Assembly: GCF_008014345.1 (NCBI RefSeq)
Contig: NZ_VPFL01000008.1
Span: forward strand, 1-64,000
DNA from: Pelomicrobium methylotrophicum
Lineage (GTDB): Bacteria; Pseudomonadota; Gammaproteobacteria; Burkholderiales; UBA6910
Length of the DNA stretch: 64,000 nucleotides
Direction: 5' to 3'
Shown here: positions 1-8,472 of the stretch, in pieces
How positions within the stretch are numbered: position 1 is the first letter of the stretch
How the letters are laid out: each line of letters begins with the position of its first letter
Made by a program: the position numbers and the translations under genes
The notes under the pieces: model-generated
The model's input: the letters and a program-made list of their open reading frames with translations, nothing else
What the model was told of the DNA's origin: nothing
Databases searched by the model: none

Positions 1-2
1 AC

Positions 3-107
3 CTGGGCGCCGCCCACTTCGATCGTGCCGATGCGCAAAAAACCGCCAACCGACTCATCCGCCGTCTCCAGCAGATCGGCTTCAACGTCCAAGTCGCAGC
101 AGCTTGA
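3..107 (+). CDS. 3' end of an unidentified gene, possibly a transposase tail
   Basis: An open frame enters from the left edge and stops with TGA at 105-107, giving 34 residues. They begin LGAAHFDRADAQK and end RLIRRLQQIGFNVQV. The pattern of a Gly-x-x-x-Phe-Asp-Arg start followed by a basic RLxRRL helix and G[FY]xV recalls the C-terminal tails of some transposases, but this is from memory and unverified. The frame is the same as that of the following darP gene, separated by 15 codons with no ATG until darP. In many Betaproteobacteria pmbA lies divergently beside darP; it is not recognisable here. The reverse strand also carries an ATG frame from 123 leftward, which I regard as a shadow. Confidence 0.35.
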   Translation: MGAAHFDRADAQKTANRLIRRLQQIGFNVQVAAA

Positions 108-152
108 GGCAGCGAGTTTCATCCTAGGTCGGGGCATCGGTCCGGCACGCCC

Positions 153-668
153 ATGGATCAAGAGCTATCTGTCAGCAAGACCAAGAGGAAGCAGCGCATG
201 CACGAGCTGCAGGCGCTGGGAGAGACGCTCACGCGTCTGAGCGAGGCGCAGCTCGCGGCGCTGGCGATCCCCGAATCGCTGCGGGACGCCGTGCGCGAGG
301 CGAAACGGATACGGTCGTTCGAAGCCCAGCGGCGCCAGATCCAGTACATCGGACGGCTCATGCGCGAGGTGGATGACGGTCTGATCCGCGAGCAACTGGC
401 GATGTGGCAGGGCAGCGCTGCTCGCCACACCGCCTGGCTGCACACGGTGGAGCGCTGGCGCGCCCGGTTGATCGAGAGCGACGCAGCCCTCACGGAGATC
501 AAGCGGGCGTATCCGGCCGCCGATACGGGCCGGCTTCGGGCGCTGGCGCGCAACGTCCGGATCGAGCGCGAAACGGGCAAGCCGCCCCGGGCGTTCCGGG
601 CGCTGTTCCAGGAACTGAAGCGCCTCATCCCGGCGCCCGACATCGGCGACCCTTCCCACGCAGGCTGA
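153..668 (+). CDS. darP: DarP/YjgA ribosome-associated protein (DUF615)
   Basis: The 171-residue product belongs to the YjgA/DarP family, which associates with the 50S subunit during late assembly. Family features are the basic start SKTKRKQRMHELQALGE (residues 8-24), the RRQIQYIGRLMR segment (about residues 61-72) and a highly charged all-helical body. Length is normal for the family. The ATG at 153 lacks a convincing ribosome binding site, but the conserved region begins eight residues in, so little could be missing. The next gene, mogA, follows on the same strand after 24 bases, the usual darP-mogA neighbourhood in Betaproteobacteria. Confidence 0.92.
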   Translation: MDQELSVSKTKRKQRMHELQALGETLTRLSEAQLAALAIPESLRDAVREAKRIRSFEAQRRQIQYIGRLMREVDDGLIREQLAMWQGSAARHTAWLHTVERWRARLIESDAALTEIKRAYPAADTGRLRALARNVRIERETGKPPRAFRALFQELKRLIPAPDIGDPSHAG

Positions 669-692
669 ACCGTCCTTCAGGAAACCGACGCC

Positions 693-1286
693 ATGACGCA
701 GGAACTCGTGATCGGGCTCGTGTCCGTCAGCGACCGCGCTTCGCAGGGGGTCTACCAAGACCAGGGCATCCCGGCCCTGGAGGCGTGGTTCCGCTCCGCC
801 ATCAAAAGCCCGCCGTGGCGCACCGTCACCCGCCTCATTCCCGACGAGCAGCCGGTCATCGAGGCAACGCTGCGGGAACTGGTGGACGAGCAAGGCTGCC
901 ACCTGGTCCTGACCACCGGAGGCACCGGGCCCGCGCCGCGGGACGTGACGCCCGAGGCGACGCTGGCGGTCGCCGACCGGGTCATGCCCGGCTTCGGCGA
1001 GCAGATGCGTCAGATCAGCTTGAAGTTCGTGCCGACCGCGATTCTTTCGCGCCAAGTGGCGGTGATCCGCAGAAACTGCCTGATCATCAACCTGCCAGGG
1101 CAGCCCAAGTCGATCAAGGAGACGCTGGAGGGACTGAAAGGGCCCGCTGGCGAAGTGATCGTCTCGGGGATCTTCGCCGCCGTGCCCTATTGCATCGACC
1201 TCATCGGGGGACCCTACATCGAGACCCACGACGAAGTCGTCAAGGCGTTCCGGCCCAAGTCGGCACTGCGGCCGCCGGCCCAATAG
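693..1286 (+). CDS. mogA: Molybdopterin adenylyltransferase MogA
   Basis: The 197-residue protein adenylylates molybdopterin before molybdenum insertion, in the cytoplasm. It has the MoaB/Mog fold: an N-terminal strand IGLVSVSDRAS, the TTGGTGPAPRDVTPEA motif (about residues 74-89) that binds the cofactor, and a conserved NLPGQPKS segment (about residues 131-138). The C-terminal IGGPYIETHDEVVKAFRPK is typical of the MogA branch rather than MoaB. It follows darP closely, with a weak AGGAAAC site before the ATG. No other molybdenum cofactor genes lie in the window. Confidence 0.93.
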   Translation: MTQELVIGLVSVSDRASQGVYQDQGIPALEAWFRSAIKSPPWRTVTRLIPDEQPVIEATLRELVDEQGCHLVLTTGGTGPAPRDVTPEATLAVADRVMPGFGEQMRQISLKFVPTAILSRQVAVIRRNCLIINLPGQPKSIKETLEGLKGPAGEVIVSGIFAAVPYCIDLIGGPYIETHDEVVKAFRPKSALRPPAQ

Positions 1287-1294
1287 GGGAGCTC

Positions 1295-2410
1295 TTACTG
1301 CACCTTCGTCACGCCCGGGATGCCGTCGAAGCGGGCGCCCGTGCCCACCAGCTCGACGGAGCGGATGGTGTAAGCAAAATGGCGGTGATCGAGGCTGTCG
1401 CGAGGCTTGGCGGCGATCTCGGCGTGCGGGTAAGCGAAGTACGGAAGCTGCAGCGCTGACGGCTGCGGCCTGAGGGACAGCCGCTCCCAGCGGTTGAGCA
1501 CCACCCAGTTCATTTCCCAGCTTCCGAAAAGCCTGTTCTTGAGCTCCACAATGCGGGGGTCTCCCAGCGGCAGCCCGCCCTCGAAGGCCGCGCGCAGCAC
1601 GTTCGCCGGGTCCACCGGCACCCAACCCACACCCGCCACGTAGAGCTCGGCCCGCACTTCCTGCCCCTCACTCACGTCCCCGTAGGCTCCCAAGACGGGG
1701 GAGAGTCGCGAGCGGTCCAGGGCCAGGCCGAAAGCGAGTCGCCCTGGAATGCCGGCGGAGCGGGCGAGCGCCACCAAGAGCGCACTCACGTCCGCGGAAC
1801 GGCCGGTGAGTTTCCCGGCCTTGATCATGGCACGCACGTTGCCCACCCCGCACCCACGCCCTTCGAGGTCGTAGCTGACATTGCTCAGCACCCACTCGTA
1901 GATGGCCCGCGCCCGTTCCAGCGGTGATGCCGCGCCCCGGGTCGCCTCCCTGGCGAGTGCTCGGGTGTCGCGATCCACCGGCGCGAGCCTCGTGCCCGCG
2001 AGGAAGGCCCGGGCCTGGGGGGGAAGCGGCGCCACCCCGGAGGCCTGGTGCAGGTCGACCTGACGATCCAGGGTTTTCACGATCGTGCTGATCTCCAGGG
2101 TACGCGGGCCGGGACGAGTCCATTCCGCGTAGACCCTAGGCGCGGCAGCCGGGCTTAAGGGGTCGAAATCGACCTTCTGCGCGTTTCCCGTCCAAACCGT
2201 GCCCTGGTTGCGCTGGTAGCTCGAATCCTCAAGCAGCGGCACCGGCACCCAGAGCCGGGCCGGTGCCGACGACTCGGGCAGCTCGATGTGGTAACTCAAA
2301 CGGTAGCTGTTCCAAGGGCCCAGATCGTCAAGGGCCCCCCAGGCTCGCGATGCAGCCAGCGCCGCGGCGGAACCGGCGCCCAAGAGTCTGATAAAATCCC
2401 TGCGGTTCAC
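1295..2410 (-). CDS. Exported transglutaminase-fold protein with substituted catalytic residues
   Basis: The GTG at 2410 is chosen because GGGAGGAACAG lies directly before it and it starts a twin-arginine signal, NRRDFIRLLGAGSAAAL. This gives 371 residues. The body matches bacterial exported transglutaminase-like proteins (COG1305): a helical N-terminal domain, then GVGNVRAMIKAGKLTGRSADVSALL and the GVGWVPVDPANV block. In the family the second block reads roughly GKCADxNALF and the third QHCRAExY. Here the catalytic cysteine position is serine (codon 1796-1798) and the histidine position is glutamate (codon 1658-1660); only the aspartate of VDPANV remains. By inference it is a non-catalytic periplasmic protein. 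It converges on mogA with an 8-base gap. Confidence 0.85.
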   Translation of the reverse strand: MNRRDFIRLLGAGSAAALAASRAWGALDDLGPWNSYRLSYHIELPESSAPARLWVPVPLLEDSSYQRNQGTVWTGNAQKVDFDPLSPAAAPRVYAEWTRPGPRTLEISTIVKTLDRQVDLHQASGVAPLPPQARAFLAGTRLAPVDRDTRALAREATRGAASPLERARAIYEWVLSNVSYDLEGRGCGVGNVRAMIKAGKLTGRSADVSALLVALARSAGIPGRLAFGLALDRSRLSPVLGAYGDVSEGQEVRAELYVAGVGWVPVDPANVLRAAFEGGLPLGDPRIVELKNRLFGSWEMNWVVLNRWERLSLRPQPSALQLPYFAYPHAEIAAKPRDSLDHRHFAYTIRSVELVGTGARFDGIPGVTKVQ

Positions 2411-2505
2411 CTGTTCCTCCCTGTCGCGAAGCTCTTCCTGAACCAAGACCCTCAGCCACAAAAAGTTTAGCAAGTTCCATACACCGTCGAGCGACCGCCA
2501 CGTCC

Positions 2506-3195
2506 ATGATCCTGCCCGCTTCAGCGCCGCCCCTCGATGCGATCGAACTCGAGTCGGCTCCCGACCCCCGCTGCGCTGTCATCTGGATGCACGGCCTGGG
2601 CGCCGACGGCCACGATTTCGTCCCCATCGTGGGGGAGCTGAATCTGCCGCCGAAGCCCGGGATCCGATTCATCTTTCCCCATGCGCCCATGCAACCCGTC
2701 ACCATCAACGGCGGCTACGTGATGCGCGCCTGGTACGACGTGCTGACCACGGAATTTACCCACCGGGAGGACGCGAAAGGCGTGCGCGCATCCCAACGGG
2801 CGATCGAGGCGCTGATCGAGCGCGAACACAGCCGTGGAATCGAGCTGCAGAACATCGTGCTCGCCGGCTTCTCCCAGGGAGGTGCCATGGCCCTGCACAC
2901 GGGCCTGCGCTACCCGCAGCGGCTCGGGGGCATCATCGCGCTGTCCACCTACCTGCCCCTCGCCAGCACGCTTTCCGAAGAGGCAAGCCCCAGCAACGTC
3001 GACGTTCCCATCTTCATGGCCCACGGCACCCACGACCCGGTGATCCCGCTGCGGCTCGCGATGGCCTCCCGGGACCTGCTCCAGGCGGCCGGCTATCCGG
3101 TGCAATGGCACACCTACCCGATGCCCCATTCCGTCTGCATGGAGGAAATCGCCGACATCGGCGCCTGGCTTCGCCGGCATTTGTCGTCGAGCTAA
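2506..3195 (+). CDS. Carboxylesterase/phospholipase family alpha/beta hydrolase
   Basis: The 229-residue protein is an alpha/beta hydrolase of the phospholipase/carboxylesterase family (PF02230; EstB, YpfH relatives), probably hydrolysing short acyl esters in the cytoplasm. The oxyanion region is VIWMHGLGADGHDF (about residues 25-38). The nucleophile elbow is AGFSQGGAMA, with Ser near residue 118, the acid is in GTHDPVIP and the histidine in MPHSV near the C-terminus, so the triad is intact. Length is normal. It is transcribed divergently from the transglutaminase-like gene, and its stop overlaps the stop of the convergent PilZ gene by three bases. Confidence 0.9.
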   Translation: MILPASAPPLDAIELESAPDPRCAVIWMHGLGADGHDFVPIVGELNLPPKPGIRFIFPHAPMQPVTINGGYVMRAWYDVLTTEFTHREDAKGVRASQRAIEALIEREHSRGIELQNIVLAGFSQGGAMALHTGLRYPQRLGGIIALSTYLPLASTLSEEASPSNVDVPIFMAHGTHDPVIPLRLAMASRDLLQAAGYPVQWHTYPMPHSVCMEEIADIGAWLRRHLSSS

Positions 3196-4724
3196 TCGTT
3201 CGCTTCCGGTCCGCGCTCCATGACGCGGAAGCGGCCGACATCGAACTCGTCTTCCCGCCGCTCCAGAGCGATGGGAACGAGCAGGCAGGCCTGGCCGCCC
3301 AGGCTCATCAAGAGCCGCCGGCCGGGCGCATACAAGCCGCCTTTGAGCACCAGCCGCACCTCGCCCTCGCTCACGCCCTCCCCGAGCAGGATGCCTGGGT
3401 GAGCCTGCCCGCCGGCGTGGGTCGTCAGGGAAGGGTTGCTTTCCACCTGTACGCTCACCAGGGCCGCGGTGTGGGCGAGGGTTTCGACTCCCACCTGGGC
3501 CCGGTCCCCGCGGCTCAACCGGCGCACCACGCCCACGCCCCACTGGCAGGCACCTTCCGGCTGGATCGAGAGCAGGGTGCCCACCTGGAGCCGCTCCGCG
3601 CTCCTGCGGGGCAGCTGGGCGCTGAAGCCGCCACTGCTGATGTTCTCCGCGGTCCAGCTTTGGACCGTGTCGCCGAGCCCTGCCTCCAGCCCTTGCAGCA
3701 CCTGCACGGCCTGATCGAAGCCGATGGCCACGCCAAGGGGCACGGCGCTCCGGTGGCGGGCCTCGCGACGGACCGGCGGGCTGGGGGACCAGTGCCGTTC
3801 CAGATGGCGCAACACGTCGATCACCATGGACGGTTCCAGCGATAGGCCGCCGTCGATCTCGGGCGGCACGCCGGCGCGGGCCACCTTCTCGGCCAGGTGG
3901 GAGAGTTGCGGCCACGCCTCGCCTGCGCTGATGAACCGCCGGTGCGGCTTCTCCTGGACGGTGGGACCCGCGCGAGTCGGAGACCCAGGACGCTCCAGGT
4001 TGAAGTAGTAAACCACCGTGGCGCCTTCGCTCCTGGCCAGGCGGAAATGACCGGCGAGATGGGCCGTGAGCCGCTCGGCGATCTCCAGCTTGCGGGGCGA
4101 GAGGGTGTCGGGCGCCGCCAGCCACAGCATCAAGGCCTTGAGCAGCTCTTGTACCGGCAGCACCGGGCAGGCGACGGTCGGATAGAGCTCTACCGGCGAG
4201 TGCAGAACGCCCCGTTCTTCGCCAAAGGCGTAGATCATCGCGAGCCCGTGCCACAGCTCGGCCTCAGGAGGCAGGTAGCGCATGAGCGACCACTTGAGCT
4301 GCTGCGCATAGGCCCGGAATCCACGGGCCACCACGAGCGGCAACAGGGGGCCGGCATGCTTCGCGCCCCGGGCCTTGGCGGCGACCTGCTCAAGCGCCGA
4401 CCGATAGGCCTCCGCGAAGGTCGACCAGCAGGCGCTCAGCACGTTGCCCAGCCGATGCTCTTGGAACGGGCCAGTGCCCACGATGGCGAAGAAGCTTCGG
4501 GCGACCCGCCGCTGGTGGGGCTGGGCGGCCTCATCCAGGAGCAGGTAGCGCTTGATCCGCTCGTCGACCGTAAACCCCTCGGTTCCCGCCAGCGACTGGG
4601 TCCAGTGGGTCACGTGCTCCAACGCGTCCACCGGATCGCCCAGGCTGAGCTCCGCCAGGAGGCGCCGGGCCTCCTTCAGGTCGGCCATCGGGTGGTCGGG
4701 CTTGCCCGTTAACCGCCTCAGCAT
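3192..4724 (-). CDS. Large protein with C-terminal PilZ domain
   Basis: The 510-residue protein starts at an ATG preceded by GGGGAGGTGAGGCGAAC. About 340 N-terminal residues are mostly helical and match nothing I recognise. The C-terminal part looks like a PilZ domain: an RREARHR motif (about residues 340-346) and, about 35 residues later, NISSGGFSAQLP, corresponding to the RxxxR and (D/N)xSxxG motifs that bind cyclic di-GMP. No membrane segment or signal peptide is apparent. By inference it is a cytoplasmic c-di-GMP-responsive protein; type IV pili encoded elsewhere in the window are a possible target, but nothing in the sequence proves that. Confidence 0.75.
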   Translation of the reverse strand: MLRRLTGKPDHPMADLKEARRLLAELSLGDPVDALEHVTHWTQSLAGTEGFTVDERIKRYLLLDEAAQPHQRRVARSFFAIVGTGPFQEHRLGNVLSACWSTFAEAYRSALEQVAAKARGAKHAGPLLPLVVARGFRAYAQQLKWSLMRYLPPEAELWHGLAMIYAFGEERGVLHSPVELYPTVACPVLPVQELLKALMLWLAAPDTLSPRKLEIAERLTAHLAGHFRLARSEGATVVYYFNLERPGSPTRAGPTVQEKPHRRFISAGEAWPQLSHLAEKVARAGVPPEIDGGLSLEPSMVIDVLRHLERHWSPSPPVRREARHRSAVPLGVAIGFDQAVQVLQGLEAGLGDTVQSWTAENISSGGFSAQLPRRSAERLQVGTLLSIQPEGACQWGVGVVRRLSRGDRAQVGVETLAHTAALVSVQVESNPSLTTHAGGQAHPGILLGEGVSEGEVRLVLKGGLYAPGRRLLMSLGGQACLLVPIALERREDEFDVGRFRVMERGPEAND

Positions 4725-4815
4725 GTTCGCCTCACCTCCCCTTCAAACGGCGCCAGCACGCCCCAAGCCGGCGGGTCCGCCACTCTTTCAGCGGCGCTTC
4801 AGGCGCTCGCGCCTC

Positions 4816-6135
4816 TTACCCTCCCTTCAAAGCCGCCTGCCGCCCGCGTTCCACGTCCACCGCCGCCAGAACTGCTAGGCCCACCAGGAAAAAAGCGCTC
4901 ATGGAAAGCATGGCGAGCCGATGATCGCCGGCCGTGGCCCAGGTGACCCCCCCATAGGTGATCGGCCCGAGGATCGAAGACAGTTTCACGGCAAGACCCC
5001 ACAGGCCAAAAAATTCCGCCCGACGCGTCGCCGGGCTCAAGTAACCCACCAGCGCCCGGCCCGCCGACTGGGCGCTGCCGAGGCACAGACCCGCCAGGTT
5101 CGCCACCGTCCAAAACAGGCCGCGGGTCTCAGCACCCCAGGCGAGCACAGCGGTCGCGATCCAACCGAGCAGGGCGAGGGCAATGGCCGCCTTGTGGCCG
5201 ATCCGGTCCTGGACATTGCCGAAGGCAAATGCGCCGACGGCCGCCGTGACGTTCACCACCAGAATCAGGACCAGCGTCTCCCGGGTATTGAACCCCATGG
5301 CCTGCTGCGCGTACACCGCGGCCAACGCCACCACGGTTTGGATGCCGGCCTGGTAGAACACCACGCACAGGAGAAAGCGTGCGAGATCGCGGAAGTCCCG
5401 CGCCCGCCGCAGCGTCTGGCCGAGCCGGGCGAAGCTGTCCCGGGCGAGGCTCGAGGGTCCCATCGCTTGCGGCAGCGCCCGCTCTTGCAGGAAGACAAAG
5501 GTGGGAACGCTCGCCACTGCGAATAACCCGGCCGTGATCAGCATCGTCACGGGCACGAACTGCTCTGCCGACTGCCCCCGGGCCTCGGCCCAAGACACGT
5601 AACCCAGGCACGCTGCGAGGCTCGCGATTCCCCCCAGGTAACCCAGGGCCCATCCCCAACCGGACACTTTACCGAGGGCCCGGCCCCGGGCCAACTCGGG
5701 GAGAAAAGCAGCGACGATGTTCTCGCCGCTGCCGAAGAAGAAGTTGCTCAGAACGATGAGCGCGGCGCCGAGCGCAAGCTCCCCCCGGCCCACCAGCGCC
5801 AGGGCTGCCGTGAAAGCGACGCACCCCGCGGTGGCGAGGAGAAGCAGGGGTTTCTTCGCGGCCCGGGCGTCGGCCCACGCGCCGACGAGGGGCGCCGTGA
5901 CGATGATGAGGGCATAGGAAATCCCCAGGCTCACGGTCCAGGCGAAGCTCGCCCAAGGAGCGTTCTCCGCCACCACGGCCACGAAGTAGGCGTTGAACAC
6001 CGCGGTGATGACCACCGTGGTATAGCCGGAGTTGGCGAAGTCGTACATCGCCCAGGCCCATACCTCGATGGGCCGCACGCCGGGGGCGAGGCTCGGGCTG
6101 GCGTGGGGGACATGGGATTCGGGTGCGCGGTTCAT
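4816..6135 (-). CDS. MFS transporter, UMF1/Atg22-like
   Basis: The 439-residue integral membrane protein belongs to the Atg22-like major facilitator branch (UMF1), recognisable by WAMYDFANSGYTTVV at the first membrane segment. About twelve hydrophobic helices are visible. Substrate is unknown; eukaryotic Atg22 exports amino acids from vacuoles. The start at 6135 is chosen over the upstream ATG at 6189 because it forms an ATGA overlap with the stop of a 75-codon frame, suggesting translational coupling. The N-terminus contains an extra ~20 polar residues before the first helix. The protein ends with a basic tail. Confidence 0.85.
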   Translation of the reverse strand: MNRAPESHVPHASPSLAPGVRPIEVWAWAMYDFANSGYTTVVITAVFNAYFVAVVAENAPWASFAWTVSLGISYALIIVTAPLVGAWADARAAKKPLLLLATAGCVAFTAALALVGRGELALGAALIVLSNFFFGSGENIVAAFLPELARGRALGKVSGWGWALGYLGGIASLAACLGYVSWAEARGQSAEQFVPVTMLITAGLFAVASVPTFVFLQERALPQAMGPSSLARDSFARLGQTLRRARDFRDLARFLLCVVFYQAGIQTVVALAAVYAQQAMGFNTRETLVLILVVNVTAAVGAFAFGNVQDRIGHKAAIALALLGWIATAVLAWGAETRGLFWTVANLAGLCLGSAQSAGRALVGYLSPATRRAEFFGLWGLAVKLSSILGPITYGGVTWATAGDHRLAMLSMSAFFLVGLAVLAAVDVERGRQAALKGG

Positions 6136-6359
6136 GGCGGGCCGCCGGCGGGCGGCGCCCATGACGGCGTCGCGGAGCCGTCCTTCCACGATTCTGCGAC
6201 GACGAACAGGATCTCGGCCAAGGGCGTCACCCGAGACGCGAAGCGGTGCGCGCAGGTCCCGCCCCGCCAGGTGCCGATCCAGACGAGCGGCAGCCTGCTG
6301 CCCTCAAAGAGCATGGACCAGGCGTACGCCCCGAGGATCGCACCGGCGAGCCCTGGCAT
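6132..6359 (-). CDS. Small hypothetical protein upstream of the MFS gene
   Basis: A 75-codon frame whose TGA overlaps the MFS start as ATGA. The ATG at 6359 is preceded by GAGGCGGCC, a partial ribosome binding site. The first half is hydrophobic with several Trp and Gly residues (LAGAILGAYAWSML and VWIGTWRGG) and could form one membrane segment. The C-terminal end is Pro/Ala-rich. I do not recognise a family. The coupling is the main argument that it is translated; it could equally be a fortuitous open frame or part of a longer N-terminal leader. Confidence 0.35.
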   Translation of the reverse strand: MPGLAGAILGAYAWSMLFEGSRLPLVWIGTWRGGTCAHRFASRVTPLAEILFVVAESWKDGSATPSWAPPAGGPP

Positions 6360-6538
6360 GGCCGCCTCGCGGGAAAATCAGACGCCCATGCGGGCAGCGG
6401 CAACCGCCCACATGGCGGGTCGGCGCATCGACGGAGATGGGGAACGGAAACGGCATCGCTGGCGGTGACCGGGTGACTGGTTGACTTGGTGCTCCAGCGA
6501 GCGACGGGCTGCATCGGTAATGCTCAAGCCGTCAATCT

Positions 6539-6931
6539 TCAATCACCCTCTTCCCCCGTCTGCGGCGCTTCTCCTTTTGCCGCTAGTCCCTCTGTCGCCC
6601 ACATACGCGCCTGCTCATCGTCGTCGAATACCTGGATGTCGGCGTCCACGAACAGCCGCTGCAGCCAGGCAGTCCACGCGATCCACTGGTCCGAAGTCAC
6701 GAGGGCGATGCGGCCGAAGTCGCGGGCATGGTCGCGCGAGAACTTCAGTTCCTCCCACGCCACATCCAGCGTGTAGCTCACCATGCCCCGCAGGTCGAGC
6801 AGCAGGTTCGGCCGGCCATGGAACCTGATCTCGTAGAGCAGGTGCTCTTCGAGCTCCTTGAAATCGGCCAACGTGAACTCGCCCAGCACGGCGACGCTGA
6901 CCAAGTCATCAGACTGCTCGATCGTGATCAT
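6539..6931 (-). CDS. SpoIIAA-like STAS-fold protein
   Basis: The 130-residue protein resembles the SpoIIAA-like family (PF11964, formerly DUF3478) with a STAS-type fold. Typical elements are the N-terminal strand VSVAVLGEFTLADFKELEEHL, the LLLDLRGMVSYTLDVAWEELKFSRDH segment (about residues 43-68) and the IALVTSDQWIAWTAWL strand-helix. The last 15 residues are an acidic tail. Family members are small cytoplasmic proteins of unclear role, possibly lipid binding. It stands alone, with about 180 bases of non-coding sequence downstream and about 250 upstream. An 11-base palindrome, CTTATCATAAG, lies near 7032-7042. Confidence 0.8.
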   Translation of the reverse strand: MITIEQSDDLVSVAVLGEFTLADFKELEEHLLYEIRFHGRPNLLLDLRGMVSYTLDVAWEELKFSRDHARDFGRIALVTSDQWIAWTAWLQRLFVDADIQVFDDDEQARMWATEGLAAKGEAPQTGEEGD

Positions 6932-7177
6932 GGAAAAAAACGCCGTGGTGGGGCATCAAGGAGCCCATCGCCTCTCTTCAGCCGGGGTTCCGTGTCACAG
7001 AAAACGCCCTCGAAGAGCGCGCGCTTACGCTCTTATCATAAGCGTGATCGTATAAAAGGCACAACTCTTCCCGTTGCCACCGCTTCGACGGCTCAAGCGC
7101 ATCGCCCCTTTACCGACAGGATGGCGGCGATTCGAATGCCCGTTCGAGGAAGGCACCCCTTGATTCGCGCCCGCACC

Positions 7178-8287
7178 TCACCCGCCAAGGGCGGGCCCGA
7201 GTTCCCGCCGCAGAAATTCGTGCAGATGGATCATGCCGTCTTCCAGCGGCGAGTGGTAAGGCCCGGTGTCGTCCTCGCCCCGCTCGTAGAGGGCCCTGCG
7301 CCCCCGGTGCAGGAGGGTGCAGATCTGGGCATCCTCGGCCGCGGACTCCAGGTAGGCGGCCTGGTGGGCTTCTTTGAGCTCGGTCTCGAAGTAGGCCACG
7401 TCCTCGGGGTAGTAGAACTCCACCACGTTGGTGGTATGGTCGGGCGAGCGCGGAATCAGGGTGCTCACCACCAGGCCGTGGGGGTACCACTCCATCATGA
7501 CGTTGGGATAGTAGATGGACCACAGCGTGCCGTACTTCGGCATCTCGCCCCCCGTGTAGCGCAGCAGCGCGTCGCGGTAGCGGGCGTACTTCGGGGAGCC
7601 GGTTTTCTGGAGCTGATTCTTCACGCCCATGTACTGAATCGACCAGCGGGGACCGAACTCCCAGCGGAAGTTGGCCGCGTCGACGAAGTCCCGCAGGCCC
7701 GGATGAAACGGTTCCACGTGGTAGAGCTCCAGGTAGATCTCCAGGAAGGCCTTCCAGTTGAAGGGGCATTCGTCGATGACCGTGCGGTCGTACACGTAGC
7801 CGCTGAAGTCGTAGTCGGCCGCCGCGCTGAAGTCCTCAAGATCCTCGGCCACGTCCCGGGGCCCGGCAAAGAGCAGCCCGTTCCAGCGCTTGAGCGGCGT
7901 CTTGGGCAACGATACGCAGGGCTTGTCGGCGAATTCCGGCGCCCCCAGCAGGGTGCCGTCGATGGCATAGGTCCAGCGGTGCAGGGGACACACGATGTGG
8001 CGGGCATGGCCGCGCCCCTCGAGCAGAAGTCCCTGGCGGTGGCGGCAGACGTTGGACATGAGCTCGACGCCGTGGTCATTGCGCACCAGCATCTTCGCGT
8101 GGCCCATCCACTCCAGGGTCATGTAATCGCCGGGGTTGGGCACCATCAGCTCGTGGCCCACGTAGCCGGGGCCTTGGTCGAACAGGATGCGCTGCTCCAG
8201 CTCGAACACCCTGGGATCGAAGTACCAGGCCATGGGCAGGGGGCGGGTGGTCTTGGTGAGCTCGCTCAAGTTGGAAATGTCGGTCAT
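7178..8287 (-). CDS. Rieske-type aromatic-ring-hydroxylating oxygenase, alpha-subunit-like
   Basis: The 369-residue protein has an N-terminal Rieske [2Fe-2S] domain with CRHRQG and CPLHRW, and a C-terminal mononuclear iron domain containing NWKAFLEIYLELYHVEPFHP, which supplies two histidines; the distal aspartate is in AEDAQIC. This is the COG4638 oxygenase architecture. The reaction is not predictable. No ferredoxin, reductase or beta subunit is nearby, so electrons must come from elsewhere. I chose the ATG at 8287 rather than 8338 because the extra 17 residues look non-homologous; a GAGG lies 12 bases upstream. It is divergent from xseB-ispA-dxs, a placement I recall as common in Betaproteobacteria. 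Confidence 0.88.
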   Translation of the reverse strand: MTDISNLSELTKTTRPLPMAWYFDPRVFELEQRILFDQGPGYVGHELMVPNPGDYMTLEWMGHAKMLVRNDHGVELMSNVCRHRQGLLLEGRGHARHIVCPLHRWTYAIDGTLLGAPEFADKPCVSLPKTPLKRWNGLLFAGPRDVAEDLEDFSAAADYDFSGYVYDRTVIDECPFNWKAFLEIYLELYHVEPFHPGLRDFVDAANFRWEFGPRWSIQYMGVKNQLQKTGSPKYARYRDALLRYTGGEMPKYGTLWSIYYPNVMMEWYPHGLVVSTLIPRSPDHTTNVVEFYYPEDVAYFETELKEAHQAAYLESAAEDAQICTLLHRGRRALYERGEDDTGPYHSPLEDGMIHLHEFLRRELGPALGG

Positions 8288-8472
8288 GGAAAAGGAACCT
8301 CGGTAAAGGAAAAAAGCGCCTGCTGCCATGGTAACCAAAAGTCGTGGCGATTGGCTCGACCACGACGGTGCCTGTCAGGCGCCAGTCTTTCTATTCCCGC
8401 AAGCGGGGAAACGGTTTCGTTGACCGACCGGCAGCGGGTACGCTATGGTTTTAGTTTTTCTGTCGAGTCCCC

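Noticed and set aside
1-123. Minus-strand ATG frame running off the left edge (40 residues) as a possible pmbA start
   Set aside because: The residues do not resemble the PmbA N-terminus and no ribosome binding site precedes the ATG; the plus-strand reading looks more protein-like.
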